Below, one piece after another: positions 34,014-42,276 of a DNA stretch of 64,000 nucleotides. Location of the stretch: the NCBI RefSeq assembly GCF_015277895.1, contig NZ_CP063815.1, positions 558,001 through 622,000 of the forward strand, in the 5' to 3' direction. The stretch comes from Microbacterium abyssi. GTDB taxonomy: Bacteria; Actinomycetota; Actinomycetes; Actinomycetales; Microbacteriaceae. The notes under the pieces are model-generated. The model ran no database searches. It worked only from the letters and a program-made list of their open reading frames with translations, and was not told the origin of the DNA. How positions within the stretch are numbered: the first letter of the stretch is position 1; each line of letters opens with the position of its first letter. The position numbers were made by a program, and so were the translations under genes.

Positions 34014-34445
34014 ATGAACCCGACGGTTAGCAAACGCGCGAAGGCGTTGCTCTCCGAGACATCACTGATAACGAAGATCATTACCGGGATCGGGTTGTCA
34101 CTGATCCTGATGCTCGGAGCGTGGTCGGGAGAGAATCACGAGTCCGAGACATCTATCCTGACTATCTCGGTCGACATTGCGTCGACGCCTACACAAGACA
34201 CGTACTCCGCAGAAGTCCCCATCCCAGGTGCTGCGGTCGATGACGGAGTCATCCTCGGTGTAGCAGGATGTCTGCTCGGTATCGCCTGTTGCTTCCTCAT
34301 GTTTGTTATCGCGCGTGCGCTCTCCGTCCGAGTGCCTCTGCGCGCCTTGGTTTGTCTGCCTCGCATGCGTGCGCCCTCTCTTGCGACGGGTAGACCTTTC
34401 ACCGCGCCTCTTTCGCTGACGCAGCTCTCTCTGTCACGCACCTGA
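34014..34445 (+). CDS. Two-helix membrane protein ending LSLSRT (putative leader B)
   Basis: A 143-residue protein: first helix about residues 18-37, an outer segment rich in Ser/Thr/Glu, second helix about 78-101 with GCLLGIACCFL (Cys86, Cys92, Cys93: C-x5-CC), then a basic 42-residue tail ending SLTQLSLSRT. ATG 34014 follows an AT-rich TGATATTAT within 20 bases and has no ribosome binding site, so the mRNA is probably leaderless. It is directly upstream of the DsbA-like gene. The ending and helix cysteines match the ORFs at 26447 and 53185. Regulatory leader function is inferred. Confidence 0.68.
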   Translation: MNPTVSKRAKALLSETSLITKIITGIGLSLILMLGAWSGENHESETSILTISVDIASTPTQDTYSAEVPIPGAAVDDGVILGVAGCLLGIACCFLMFVIARALSVRVPLRALVCLPRMRAPSLATGRPFTAPLSLTQLSLSRT

Positions 34446-34447
34446 AC

Positions 34448-34536
34448 ACACTCCGCACAGCGCCATCTTCCTTGTGATGGCGCTCACCCGGCTGTTGTTG
34501 CCGGGATCCGTGTCCTTTTGTGTGTGTTTGGAGTGT
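34448..34536 (+). promoter_or_regulatory. Leader structure over the DsbA-like start
   Basis: ACACTCC (34448-34454, starting 3 bases after the stop of the LSLSRT ORF) is complementary to GGAGTGT (34530-34536), which holds the ribosome binding site of the next gene. Between them lie a 9-bp hairpin AGCGCCATC/GATGGCGCT (34459-34484) and CCCGG/CCGGG (34487-34505). The first hairpin could also act as a terminator. Confidence 0.55.
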
Positions 34537-34538
34537 CT

Positions 34539-35201
34539 GTGAAGAATTTTGTGAAGGCCGCTCTCGCCTCCGTTGCGCTTGTGGTCGTACTGCTCGTGGG
34601 AGTGCTGATCTACGTCCTTGTCAGCCAGAACAATGCGACGCCCGTCGCTGAAGGCGGCGAGAACCCGCAGGTGATACGAGAAAGCTCACATGTCCTCGAC
34701 GACGGAGGCGAGGGGGCGGTGACAGTGGTGGAGTTTCTGGACTTCGAATGCGAAGCTTGCGGCGCGTTCTACCCGATCGTTGAGGACCTCCGTGAAAAGT
34801 ACGACGGCGAGATCACCTACGTGGTCCGCTACTTCCCCTTGCCTGGTCATTTCAACTCCAAGAACGCGGCGATCGCCGCCGAGGCGGCCGCGCAGCAGGA
34901 CCGGTTTGAGGATATGTACCACCGGTTGTTCGAAACACAAACGCAGTGGGGCGAGGCACAGGATTCACGCGCCGATCTCTTCCGAAGTTTCGCTGAGGAG
35001 CTCGGGTTGGATATGGCGGCCTTCGATGAAGCTGTCGCGAACCCTGCAACGGCGGACCGGGTCGAGCTGGATGTCAATGAAGGCGATCGACTCGGAGTCA
35101 GCAGCACTCCCACGTTCTTCGTCGACGGTGAACCCGTCACCCTCGAGAAGTGGGACGACCTTGAGAACAGCATCGAGTCAGCGGTGAATGGTGATCTGTG
35201 A
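34539..35201 (+). CDS. DsbA-like thioredoxin-fold protein, membrane anchored
   Basis: A 220-residue protein: one N-terminal helix (about residues 5-28), then a DsbA/TrbB-type thioredoxin fold with active site CEAC (Cys71, Cys74), FPLPGHFNSKNAA, and cis-Pro segment VSSTPTFFVDG. It would make or shuffle disulfides outside the membrane. I chose GTG 34539, which has TTGGAG 5 bases upstream. It is coupled by TGATG to the flavoprotein downstream. It is probably translationally controlled by the upstream LSLSRT ORF. Confidence 0.88.
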   Translation: MKNFVKAALASVALVVVLLVGVLIYVLVSQNNATPVAEGGENPQVIRESSHVLDDGGEGAVTVVEFLDFECEACGAFYPIVEDLREKYDGEITYVVRYFPLPGHFNSKNAAIAAEAAAQQDRFEDMYHRLFETQTQWGEAQDSRADLFRSFAEELGLDMAAFDEAVANPATADRVELDVNEGDRLGVSSTPTFFVDGEPVTLEKWDDLENSIESAVNGDL

Positions 35202-36211
35202 TGGCGCGGACACTATCGCACCGACGGGTCATCATCGTGGGCTCCGGACAGGCCGGATTGGCCGTTGCCGCCGCGCTGAAGGCTCAGGGCCTGGAGCCAC
35301 AGAGGGACTTCGCCGTCATCGACGCGGCACCTCAGGGACATCGCAGCTGGGCGAACCGATGGCATTCCATGGTGCTTCTCAGCGACGCACGTCACAGCGC
35401 CCTACCTGCGTTCCCTTTTCCCGGAGACCAGAGCCGTTACCCGCGCGCCGATGAGATGCTCGACTACCTGGCATCGGTGGAAGCTGAACTCGGTGTAAGA
35501 ACCGCGTGGGGAGTGCAAGCCCAAGAGGTGACGCAGATTGGCGTAGGCTTCACCCTTCACCTGTCGACATCCAGCGGGGATATCCAAACGCGCAACGTCG
35601 TCTGCGCCACCGGTGCCGCCACGGTGCCGCGCATCCCGGCATGGTCGCGGACGATGCTAGTCCCAGGCCTCGTACTCCACTCCAGCGAGTACGAATACCC
35701 CGCGCAGATCCCGCCAGGCAGCGTACTGATCGTCGGCGGAGGCAACAGCGGTGTCCAGCTCGCCGAAGAACTCTGCAGCTCTCATGACGTCACACTCTCG
35801 TCGCGGACACGACGTCGATATCGGGCACGGGAGCAGTACGCGTCGGCAGCCGGCCCGATGGTGCCGTGGCTGTCACGCGTACGACGCCCTGAGCCAGTTT
35901 TCGGAGACCATTCTCGCCTTCCCCCGGGGATCGTGCGGGCGCCAGCCGTCGTAGATGCAGGTGGTGCGTCGGTGACGTTCGCCGACGGATCGCAGATGGA
36001 GCCGACGTCAGTGATCCTTGCCACCGGATACGCGCCCGGAGATTCTTGGCTCCCCGAACAGCCGTCGCACAAACTTCCGCGCACGAAAACCAACGTGCCT
36101 GGCCTGTTCGTCGCCGGGATGCCCAGCCACAGCGTGCGGGGAGCCGACACGATCACCGGAGCGTGGCGAGACGCGCTCACCATCGCCCACCAGATCACCG
36201 ACCGCCCTTGA
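35201..36211 (+). CDS. FAD/NAD(P)-dependent flavoprotein monooxygenase-like
   Basis: A 336-residue protein with two dinucleotide-binding motifs, VGSGQAGLAVAAAL near residue 15 and VGGGNSGVQLAEEL near 180, and the ATGYAPGD segment, as in the class of flavin monooxygenases represented by ArsO/CzcO. The FAD-to-NADPH order is normal. ATG 35201 shares one base with the DsbA-like stop. A CDF pump follows, so metal or metalloid chemistry is the likely context. The substrate is unknown. Confidence 0.8.
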   Translation: MARTLSHRRVIIVGSGQAGLAVAAALKAQGLEPQRDFAVIDAAPQGHRSWANRWHSMVLLSDARHSALPAFPFPGDQSRYPRADEMLDYLASVEAELGVRTAWGVQAQEVTQIGVGFTLHLSTSSGDIQTRNVVCATGAATVPRIPAWSRTMLVPGLVLHSSEYEYPAQIPPGSVLIVGGGNSGVQLAEELCSSHDVTLSSRTRRRYRAREQYASAAGPMVPWLSRVRRPEPVFGDHSRLPPGIVRAPAVVDAGGASVTFADGSQMEPTSVILATGYAPGDSWLPEQPSHKLPRTKTNVPGLFVAGMPSHSVRGADTITGAWRDALTIAHQITDRP

Positions 36212-36224
36212 AGGAATACCGATC

Positions 36225-37139
36225 ATGACGGAAGTAGGTCACAGCCACGGGACCGGAAATGCCACCCCCCGCAAACGCCTGATTATCGCGTTCTCGATTA
36301 CCGCGTCGTTCTTCGTCGTCGAGGTTATCGGCGCGGTTATCACGGGCAGTCTCGCGCTGCTCGTGGACGCGGCGCACATGCTCACCGATGTCATCGGACT
36401 CGCGATGGCCGTCACCGCCGCACATCTGATGAACCGGCCACCTACTTCCCGCTACACGTTCGGACTGCGGCGCACGGAAGTACTCGGCGCTCTCGCGCAA
36501 GCCACGCTGCTACTCGGCGTCGGCCTCTTCGCGCTCGTCGAAGGTGTGAGGCGACTGTTCGAGCCTCCGGAGATCGCGTCAGGCAGCCTGCTGTTCTTCG
36601 GCATCGTCGGACTGGTCGCCAATATCGCATCCCTGCTTGTCCTTGTGGGCGGACGCGGGCAGAACCTCAACATGCGTGCCGCGTTCCTCGAAGTCGTCAA
36701 CGACGCCCTCGGATCCGTCGCCGTCATCGCCAGTGCGATCCTCATCGCGCTCTTGGGCTGGTACCAAGCGGACGCGGTAGCCGGCGTTCTAATCGCCTTA
36801 CTCATCATCCCGCGCACCGTCATCCTGTTGCGCGCTTCCGGCCGAATGCTCCTGGAATCCGCTCCTCAGGGCCTCGACCTTGACGAGGTCCGACGACACA
36901 TCCTCGAGCTCCCGCACGTGGTTGCCGTTCACGACCTGCACGCGACGCAGGTATCGACAGATCTTCCCACGCTGAGTGCTCATGTCGTCGTCGACACCGC
37001 AGCGACCATGCAGGACTCCGCTGCGCTGCTGACAAAGCTCCAGGAATGCGTCACCGAGCATTTCACCGTCAGCATCGAACACTCCACATTCCAGATCGAA
37101 CCCGAATCGCTCCCCGGAGAACACCTCACTCATGAGTAA
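36225..37139 (+). CDS. CzcD-type cation diffusion facilitator
   Basis: A 304-residue protein with six helices and the CDF metal-site motifs LLVDAAHMLTD (helix 2) and FLEVVNDALGS (helix 5), followed by the C-terminal cytoplasmic domain (residues about 210-295) that binds regulatory metal. It exports Zn, Cd or Co. ATG 36225 has AAGGA 9 bases upstream. The stop overlaps the start of copC, so it is coupled to it. The length is normal for the family, unlike the shorter pump at 30330. Confidence 0.9.
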   Translation: MTEVGHSHGTGNATPRKRLIIAFSITASFFVVEVIGAVITGSLALLVDAAHMLTDVIGLAMAVTAAHLMNRPPTSRYTFGLRRTEVLGALAQATLLLGVGLFALVEGVRRLFEPPEIASGSLLFFGIVGLVANIASLLVLVGGRGQNLNMRAAFLEVVNDALGSVAVIASAILIALLGWYQADAVAGVLIALLIIPRTVILLRASGRMLLESAPQGLDLDEVRRHILELPHVVAVHDLHATQVSTDLPTLSAHVVVDTAATMQDSAALLTKLQECVTEHFTVSIEHSTFQIEPESLPGEHLTHE

Positions 37140-37803
37140 AAAACACTCAGCACCCGTCGCTGGCCTGGCCACACTGCTCATCGCCCTCGGCAGCGTGCTC
37201 GGCATCTCTACCCCCGCCGCAGCGCACGACGATTTCGTTTCCTCTTATCCACAAGCGGACACCACAATTAAGGGCTCTCCGGATGAGATCACGCTGAGCT
37301 TCAGCGGAGCGCTCACGGATATGGAAGACGCGTCCGTCATCGAGGTGCTCGACCAGCAGGGAGCAAATGTCGCAATCGATGCTCCGGGTATCAGCGGCAC
37401 GTCGATCACTCAGCACCTCACGCCAGAGGCCGCCACGGGCGTGTTCACCGTGCGCTGGAAGGTCGTTTCCGCCGATGGGCATCCCGTCAGCGGCGAGTAC
37501 ACGTACACCGTGGAGCCCATGACCATCGGCTCCGGCGCCGACACAACAGAAGGTGTGAGCGCCAGTCCTTCGCCCTCCGAAGAACCGCCGACTGAAGCTT
37601 CTGCTTCCCCCACTGAAACGACGAAGGAATACGGCGGCGCCCCCTCCGGTGGCGGGGCATTCGAATTCCTCCCCGCTCTCGTCCTGAGCGCCCTCGCCAT
37701 CATCCTCGGCGGCGGCGTCTTCGGCGTACTCCTGATGGGTCGTCAACGCCGCCAACGAGACCGAGGAGCCAAAGCCGCAAAGGATGCCCGCGATGACGCG
37801 TAG
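37132..37803 (+). CDS. copC: CopC-domain copper protein, membrane anchored
   Basis: A 223-residue protein with a signal peptide ending PAAAHDD, so the mature chain starts with His, a copper ligand in CopC. A CopC/YobA beta-sandwich follows (to about residue 130, with SADGHPVSGEY), then a Ser/Pro/Glu linker and a C-terminal helix (about 180-203) with a basic tail. It binds copper on the outside and hands it to CopD. The start overlaps the CDF stop by 8 bases. A second copy lies at 44171. Confidence 0.9.
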   Translation: MSKKHSAPVAGLATLLIALGSVLGISTPAAAHDDFVSSYPQADTTIKGSPDEITLSFSGALTDMEDASVIEVLDQQGANVAIDAPGISGTSITQHLTPEAATGVFTVRWKVVSADGHPVSGEYTYTVEPMTIGSGADTTEGVSASPSPSEEPPTEASASPTETTKEYGGAPSGGGAFEFLPALVLSALAIILGGGVFGVLLMGRQRRQRDRGAKAAKDARDDA

Positions 37804-38329
37804 CCGTCTACGTCGATTCGCCGCGGCTCTCATCGTCGCTGCCGGCGTCGTCGTGGTGGACCAGGGATCGAAGGCTCTGGCTGTCAGCGAGCTGGGCCAA
37901 TACGGACGTACACCTCTTCTGGGCGACGTTCTTGGTCTTCGATTGGCGTTCAACCCCGGCGCAATCTTCTCATTCGGCTCCAGCGCCACTGGACTCATCA
38001 CGCTCATCGGAATTGCGGCGACGGCCTTTCTGTTCGTTGCAGCTGCGCGAACTCGGAACAGAGGGTCGGCCATCGGATTCGGGTTCATCTTGGGAGGTGC
38101 GGTCGGCAACCTCATCGACCGGCTCTTCGCGCCGCCTGCGTTTGGCAGGGGCCATGTTACGGACTTCCTCGCCTATGGGGACCTCTTCATCGGCAATCTC
38201 GCCGACGTCGCTCTCGGTGTCGGCGCTGTCCTCCTTGTGGTCGCCGGCCTTCGAAGGAGTGGCCGACGCACCACGCAACCAGACCTGACTATGAACGGGT
38301 ACCCGTCAGTAGAGGAGACGGTGAGCTGA
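37793..38329 (+). CDS. lspA: Signal peptidase II
   Basis: A 178-residue four-helix aspartic protease with DQGSKALAV, FNPGAIFSFG, GGAVGNLIDR and YGDLFIGNLADVALG; the last two segments contain the two catalytic Asp residues. It cleaves lipoprotein signals. ATG 37793 with AAAGGA 9 bases upstream is preferred over 37784. It overlaps the copC end. An extra lspA within a metal island, together with lnt at 40178, suggests dedicated processing of the island lipoproteins. Confidence 0.92.
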   Translation: MTRSRLRRFAAALIVAAGVVVVDQGSKALAVSELGQYGRTPLLGDVLGLRLAFNPGAIFSFGSSATGLITLIGIAATAFLFVAAARTRNRGSAIGFGFILGGAVGNLIDRLFAPPAFGRGHVTDFLAYGDLFIGNLADVALGVGAVLLVVAGLRRSGRRTTQPDLTMNGYPSVEETVS

Positions 38330-38331
38330 CC

Positions 38332-38667
38332 ATGAACCGGGGAACACCAGCCCCTTCCCGATATCAGAGAAACGCCCTCGCGCCGAGCCTCATCGCGGCA
38401 GCCATCTTGTTCCTCGCCCCGGCGCTGATCCTTGCGGACTGGGCGCCCCTGGTCCAGTTTGTGGCATCCATCTTTGCGTTGATCGTTGCCTGGTTCGCCA
38501 TGCAGGCGCGACACTGGTGGTGGATTCCGGTGTTCGTAGCCATCGCAGTGATCTGGAACCCCGTGGCGCCCTTTCCCTTCTCCGGGCCGGTATGGACAAC
38601 GGTCCAACCCGCCGCGGCCGTCGTCTTCATCGTTGCCGGTGCGACCATCAGGACGATTCGACAATGA
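38332..38667 (+). CDS. Small membrane protein (DUF6804-like)
   Basis: A 111-residue protein with three to four helices and a Trp-rich turn (RHWWWIPVFVAIAVIWNPVAPF), which resembles DUF6804, a family of unknown function. It begins 3 bases after lspA. It is probably co-transcribed. The call is tentative. Confidence 0.6.
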   Translation: MNRGTPAPSRYQRNALAPSLIAAAILFLAPALILADWAPLVQFVASIFALIVAWFAMQARHWWWIPVFVAIAVIWNPVAPFPFSGPVWTTVQPAAAVVFIVAGATIRTIRQ

Positions 38668-39253
38668 ACCGAAAACTGCTCTCCGTTGCAGCGACTCGCT
38701 GCCGTTCTTGCCACAGGACTCGAACATGACCCTCGGGATCATCAAGCCCCCCGACGAGAACCCCGACATCACGTTCATCGTCTACAGCGGAGGTTTGGGA
38801 GTTTACGACGGAACCCTGCGATCCGTTTACGTACTGGACATCACTGGGCTGAGTCAGCACACCGGTGATAACAGGGGGCCTGGAACCCTGGAACTCACTC
38901 CGGGATCGACCGCCGACCTTCCGAACTGCTGGGGCACCGTCACCTGGGAGATCGCCTTTCCGGAGAATCCTGTGAAGCGCTTCGCGTCGCTGCAAACGCA
39001 ACGCGACCCATCCGCTGGCGGGGTGCTTGCATTCGCACTCCTCGCGACACTGGGACTTTTCGCTGGGCTGCTGGTTCCGCGTCGGCGTCTCTGGGTGAAG
39101 GCACGGGTCGTGCCGGACGGTGTTGGCATCGAGTACGCCGAACTCGCGCGGGGTGAGGGTCCCGCGCCGACATGCGTTGTCACGAAATTCGCCACACGGC
39201 GCACGTCCGCTACCACCGCAGGCGATGCCTTCTCTTTGGGTCCGGTGCGATGA
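38668..39253 (+). pseudogene. ResB remnant, internally deleted
   Basis: The frame reads LPFLPQDSNMTLGIIKPPDE, then SGGLGVYDG, and later GLLVPRRRLWVKARVV and IEYAELARGEG. Each piece matches the intact ResB at 50065-51714 ([49 protein letters not shown]). Some 40 residues between the first two pieces and everything before LPFLPQD are missing, and the start region is replaced. An ATG at 38726 could yield a fragment with one helix. The stop overlaps the CtaG start, so the piece may still serve for translational coupling. Confidence 0.8.
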
Positions 39254-40194
39254 ACGATTGGACCCCTGACGTACCTCCCACTCTTGAGACGCTGATCGCG
39301 CCAACAGCAACACCGTTTCCCGTGCTGCCCCTCATTGCGGTGCTGCTCGCGGTCGTGTATCTGGTTGGAGCGCTCAGGCTGTGGGTGAAAGGTCGACGGT
39401 GGCCGCTCTGGCGGACCATCAGCTTCCTTCTCGGCTGCGTCCTCCTCGCCGCCGTCACCGGCCTCGGGGTTGAGGCATACGGGTACGCAATGGTGTCCGT
39501 CTTCATGTTCCAGCAGCTCACACTGATGATGACGGTGCCGCCGCTGTTGGTCCTCGGTTCACCGGGAAACCTGCTGCTGCGAGCGACCCCGCATCGCGGC
39601 ATCGGACGCATTGTCCTCCAATGCGCGCACATCGGGTTGCGGAGTCGCGCTGGGAGATGGGCGCTCAGTCCCTGGTGCACCGTGCCGCTCTACCTGCTGG
39701 CGTTCTATGGGCTCTACCTGGCGGGCTCTGCCGACATCATTCTCGCGCTGACCGGCGGGCACATCGCGCTCGAGGTCGCATTCCTCGTCGCTGGAGTTCT
39801 GTTCACCATTCCTGTGCTGTCCTCCGATCCGCTGCCCATCAGGATGGGCCACGGCGGACGTGCACTCGATGTCTTCGCGGAGGCCGCACTTCATGCGTTT
39901 TTCGGAGTGTTTCTGATGATGGGGAGCACGATTCTCGTCGGCTCCTTCGTCTCCTCGACCGAGATTCTCGGCATCGACCCGCTCGAGGACCAACGTCTCG
40001 CCGGTGGGCTCGCGTGGTCGTACGGTGAGGCGCCTACAGTGCTGATGTTGATATACGTCATGCACAGGTGGTTTCGTGACGATACGGCTACCGCTGCTGC
40101 CGCAGATCGGTACGTCGACGCGCACGGCAATGCAGAACTCGATGCCTACAACCAATACCTGAACAAGCTGAGCTCCGGTGACGTTGAACGCTGA
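39250..40194 (+). CDS. Cytochrome c oxidase assembly factor CtaG-like membrane protein
   Basis: A 314-residue protein with about seven helices and the caa3-CtaG family pattern (FMFQQLTLMMTVPPLLVLGS, then PWCTVPLYLLAFYG, HAFFGVFLMMGS). These proteins are thought to help insert copper into the oxidase CuB site. ATG 39250 overlaps the ResB remnant stop (ATGA). A paralogue lies at 47892-48815 and a third CtaG domain is fused to CopD at 42273. Confidence 0.88.
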   Translation: MNDWTPDVPPTLETLIAPTATPFPVLPLIAVLLAVVYLVGALRLWVKGRRWPLWRTISFLLGCVLLAAVTGLGVEAYGYAMVSVFMFQQLTLMMTVPPLLVLGSPGNLLLRATPHRGIGRIVLQCAHIGLRSRAGRWALSPWCTVPLYLLAFYGLYLAGSADIILALTGGHIALEVAFLVAGVLFTIPVLSSDPLPIRMGHGGRALDVFAEAALHAFFGVFLMMGSTILVGSFVSSTEILGIDPLEDQRLAGGLAWSYGEAPTVLMLIYVMHRWFRDDTATAAAADRYVDAHGNAELDAYNQYLNKLSSGDVER

Positions 40195-41779
40195 CTCTTC
40201 GATGGTTCACCTGGCGCAGCGAGAGCGGCGACCCTCCCCACGTGGGGCTGCGCCGCGAATCATCCCGCCGACGTTGCCACTTCGCTTCGCGGTGGTCGCG
40301 GCGCTCCTTGCCGGCACGTCCTTGGACCTCGCCTACCCCGAAATCGGCTGGTGGCCGGTTGCTTTCGTGAGCGTGACGGTCGCGCTCTGGACGCTGCGAG
40401 GGCGTTCGCTCCCGGCCGCGTTCCTTGTTTCGCTCCTCTTCGGTGCGTCTTTCTATTTCACACACCTCGTGTGGGTGTCGAAGTTCCTGGGGCCGGTACC
40501 CTGGGTGGCACTGGCGGGCCTGGAATCGATGCTGTTCGGCGCCGGTGGCGTCTTGATCGCTCTCGCGTACCGGCTCGCCCTCTCCTCGCGAGGTCTCTCA
40601 ACGGTCGCACCAGCAATGGTGGCCGGCCTCTGGGTGCTGCGAGAAACCGTGATGGGCAGCTGGCCATACGGTGGCTTCCCCTGGGCGCGGACAGGTCTCA
40701 CTCTCGTTGACAGTCCCTTCGTCGCCGCCGCCTCATGGGTTGGCACGACAGGGCTGTCCTTCCTGATGGTGTTTATCTGCGCGAGCGTCCTACAGGCATT
40801 GAGTCAGCGTCGACGGCGAGGGTCGATTCCCGCCGTGCTGGTTGTACTCCTTACCGTGCTCATCCCGCTGTTCCCCACAGAGCAAGTCGGGACCATGAGG
40901 ATCGGGTGGGTGCAAGGCAACGGCCCGAGTGGCTATTTCGACGCCAAATCTGCTGGAGCCATCCTCGACGCGCAGGAAGCGGCGAGTACCCCGCTGGCCG
41001 GACGCCAGATGGATCTTCTTGTATGGCCTGAGGGATCCGTCGATTCTGACCCGCTCCGCGACGCGGAGACCGCCGCCAGGCTTGACCGACTCGTCCGCGA
41101 CATGGGAGCACCCGCGTTGGCGAACGCAGCAACACAGCGTGAGGGGCACACATTCAACACCTCACTGCTGTGGGGAGGGGACGGTCCGGTGCAACTCCAC
41201 GACAAAACCAACCCGGTGCCGTTCGGTGAGTATGTTCCAGATCGATGGTTCTATGAAGCCGTCGCTCCCGACCTCATCGGCCTGATCCAGCGGGAGTACA
41301 CCCCGGGTTCAAATGCACCTGTCATGGACGTCGCAAACATGCGCATCGGATTGGCGATCTGCTTCGACGTGATCTACGACGACGTCATCCGAGAAAGCGC
41401 GATGGCCGGAGCGCAGCTATACGTGTTCCAGACGAACAACGCCGACTTCCGAGGAACGGACGAGAACCTGCAACAACTGGCTACCGCACGCATGCGTGCC
41501 ATCGAGACCGGTCGGACGGTCGTGAACGTCTCCACCACGGGCACCAGCCAGATCATCCGTAACGACGGAACGGTGCTCTCGGAACTATCCGTGGACACAA
41601 CCGGAGCGCAGATCAGCGAAGTGCCCCGCCACACCGGCATCACCCCCGCAGTGGCACTGATGCCGTGGATCGGCCCAGTCCTCGGCGGCGCAAGCCTGTT
41701 GGCGCTGCTGATTGCCACCTTTGCCCTGCGCCACACTCGCAATACCGGCGGCGCAAGCCGCGAACGGAACAACCTATGA
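40178..41779 (+). CDS. lnt: Apolipoprotein N-acyltransferase
   Basis: A 533-residue protein with N-terminal helices (about residues 33-230) and a C-terminal nitrilase fold with the triad Glu (LLVWPEGS), Lys (HDKTNPVPFGEY) and Cys (ICFDVIYDD), then a last helix. It adds the third acyl chain to lipoproteins. The start is GTG 40178 or ATG 40202; the first overlaps the CtaG gene by 17 bases. An island copy of lnt beside lspA is unusual. Confidence 0.92.
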   Translation: MTLNADSSMVHLAQRERRPSPRGAAPRIIPPTLPLRFAVVAALLAGTSLDLAYPEIGWWPVAFVSVTVALWTLRGRSLPAAFLVSLLFGASFYFTHLVWVSKFLGPVPWVALAGLESMLFGAGGVLIALAYRLALSSRGLSTVAPAMVAGLWVLRETVMGSWPYGGFPWARTGLTLVDSPFVAAASWVGTTGLSFLMVFICASVLQALSQRRRRGSIPAVLVVLLTVLIPLFPTEQVGTMRIGWVQGNGPSGYFDAKSAGAILDAQEAASTPLAGRQMDLLVWPEGSVDSDPLRDAETAARLDRLVRDMGAPALANAATQREGHTFNTSLLWGGDGPVQLHDKTNPVPFGEYVPDRWFYEAVAPDLIGLIQREYTPGSNAPVMDVANMRIGLAICFDVIYDDVIRESAMAGAQLYVFQTNNADFRGTDENLQQLATARMRAIETGRTVVNVSTTGTSQIIRNDGTVLSELSVDTTGAQISEVPRHTGITPAVALMPWIGPVLGGASLLALLIATFALRHTRNTGGASRERNNL

Positions 41780-42276
41780 AAACTACGACTCGGCTCCTTA
41801 TCGCCTCCGCCGCCGCAGCGGTGATGGTGGGACTCAGCGGCTGCGCATCCACGATCCATATGGAACCGGCGGTGGAAGCCAATGACCCGCTGTGTGCGGA
41901 AGTTACCGTGCGTCTTCCGGACTCAGTTGGCGATCAAAGCCGCGTCTGGACGGACGCTCAGGCGACAGCTGCGTGGGGAACGCCTAGCAGCGTACTCATC
42001 ACCTGCGGCCTGGAGCCGCCTGCCCCTACAACACAGCAGTGCGTCAGCCTGAGCGGCGTGGACTGGATCGTTGACGAATCCGAGACGCCCAAGCTGCGCC
42101 TGACAACGTACGGACGGGAGCCTGCCGTGCAGGTGTACGTGGACACGACGATCCTGTCTGCTGACAGTGTCCTTCAATCGCTGGCCGGAGCCGTCCAGCA
42201 ACTGCCGAAGACTAGCGAGTGCACAACGCCAGCCGCCCAAGAGGACGACGCACAGGGCGGGGAAAGTACACCGTGA
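41776..42276 (+). CDS. DUF3515 lipoprotein
   Basis: A 166-residue lipoprotein (lipobox VGLSGC) with the DUF3515 pattern: CAEVTVRLPDSV, AAWGTPSSVLITCGLEPPAP and GVDWIVDE, with conserved cysteines that may form a disulfide. ATG 41776 overlaps the lnt stop. It is followed by copD with a GTGA overlap. The function is unknown. Confidence 0.82.
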   Translation: MKTTTRLLIASAAAAVMVGLSGCASTIHMEPAVEANDPLCAEVTVRLPDSVGDQSRVWTDAQATAAWGTPSSVLITCGLEPPAPTTQQCVSLSGVDWIVDESETPKLRLTTYGREPAVQVYVDTTILSADSVLQSLAGAVQQLPKTSECTTPAAQEDDAQGGESTP

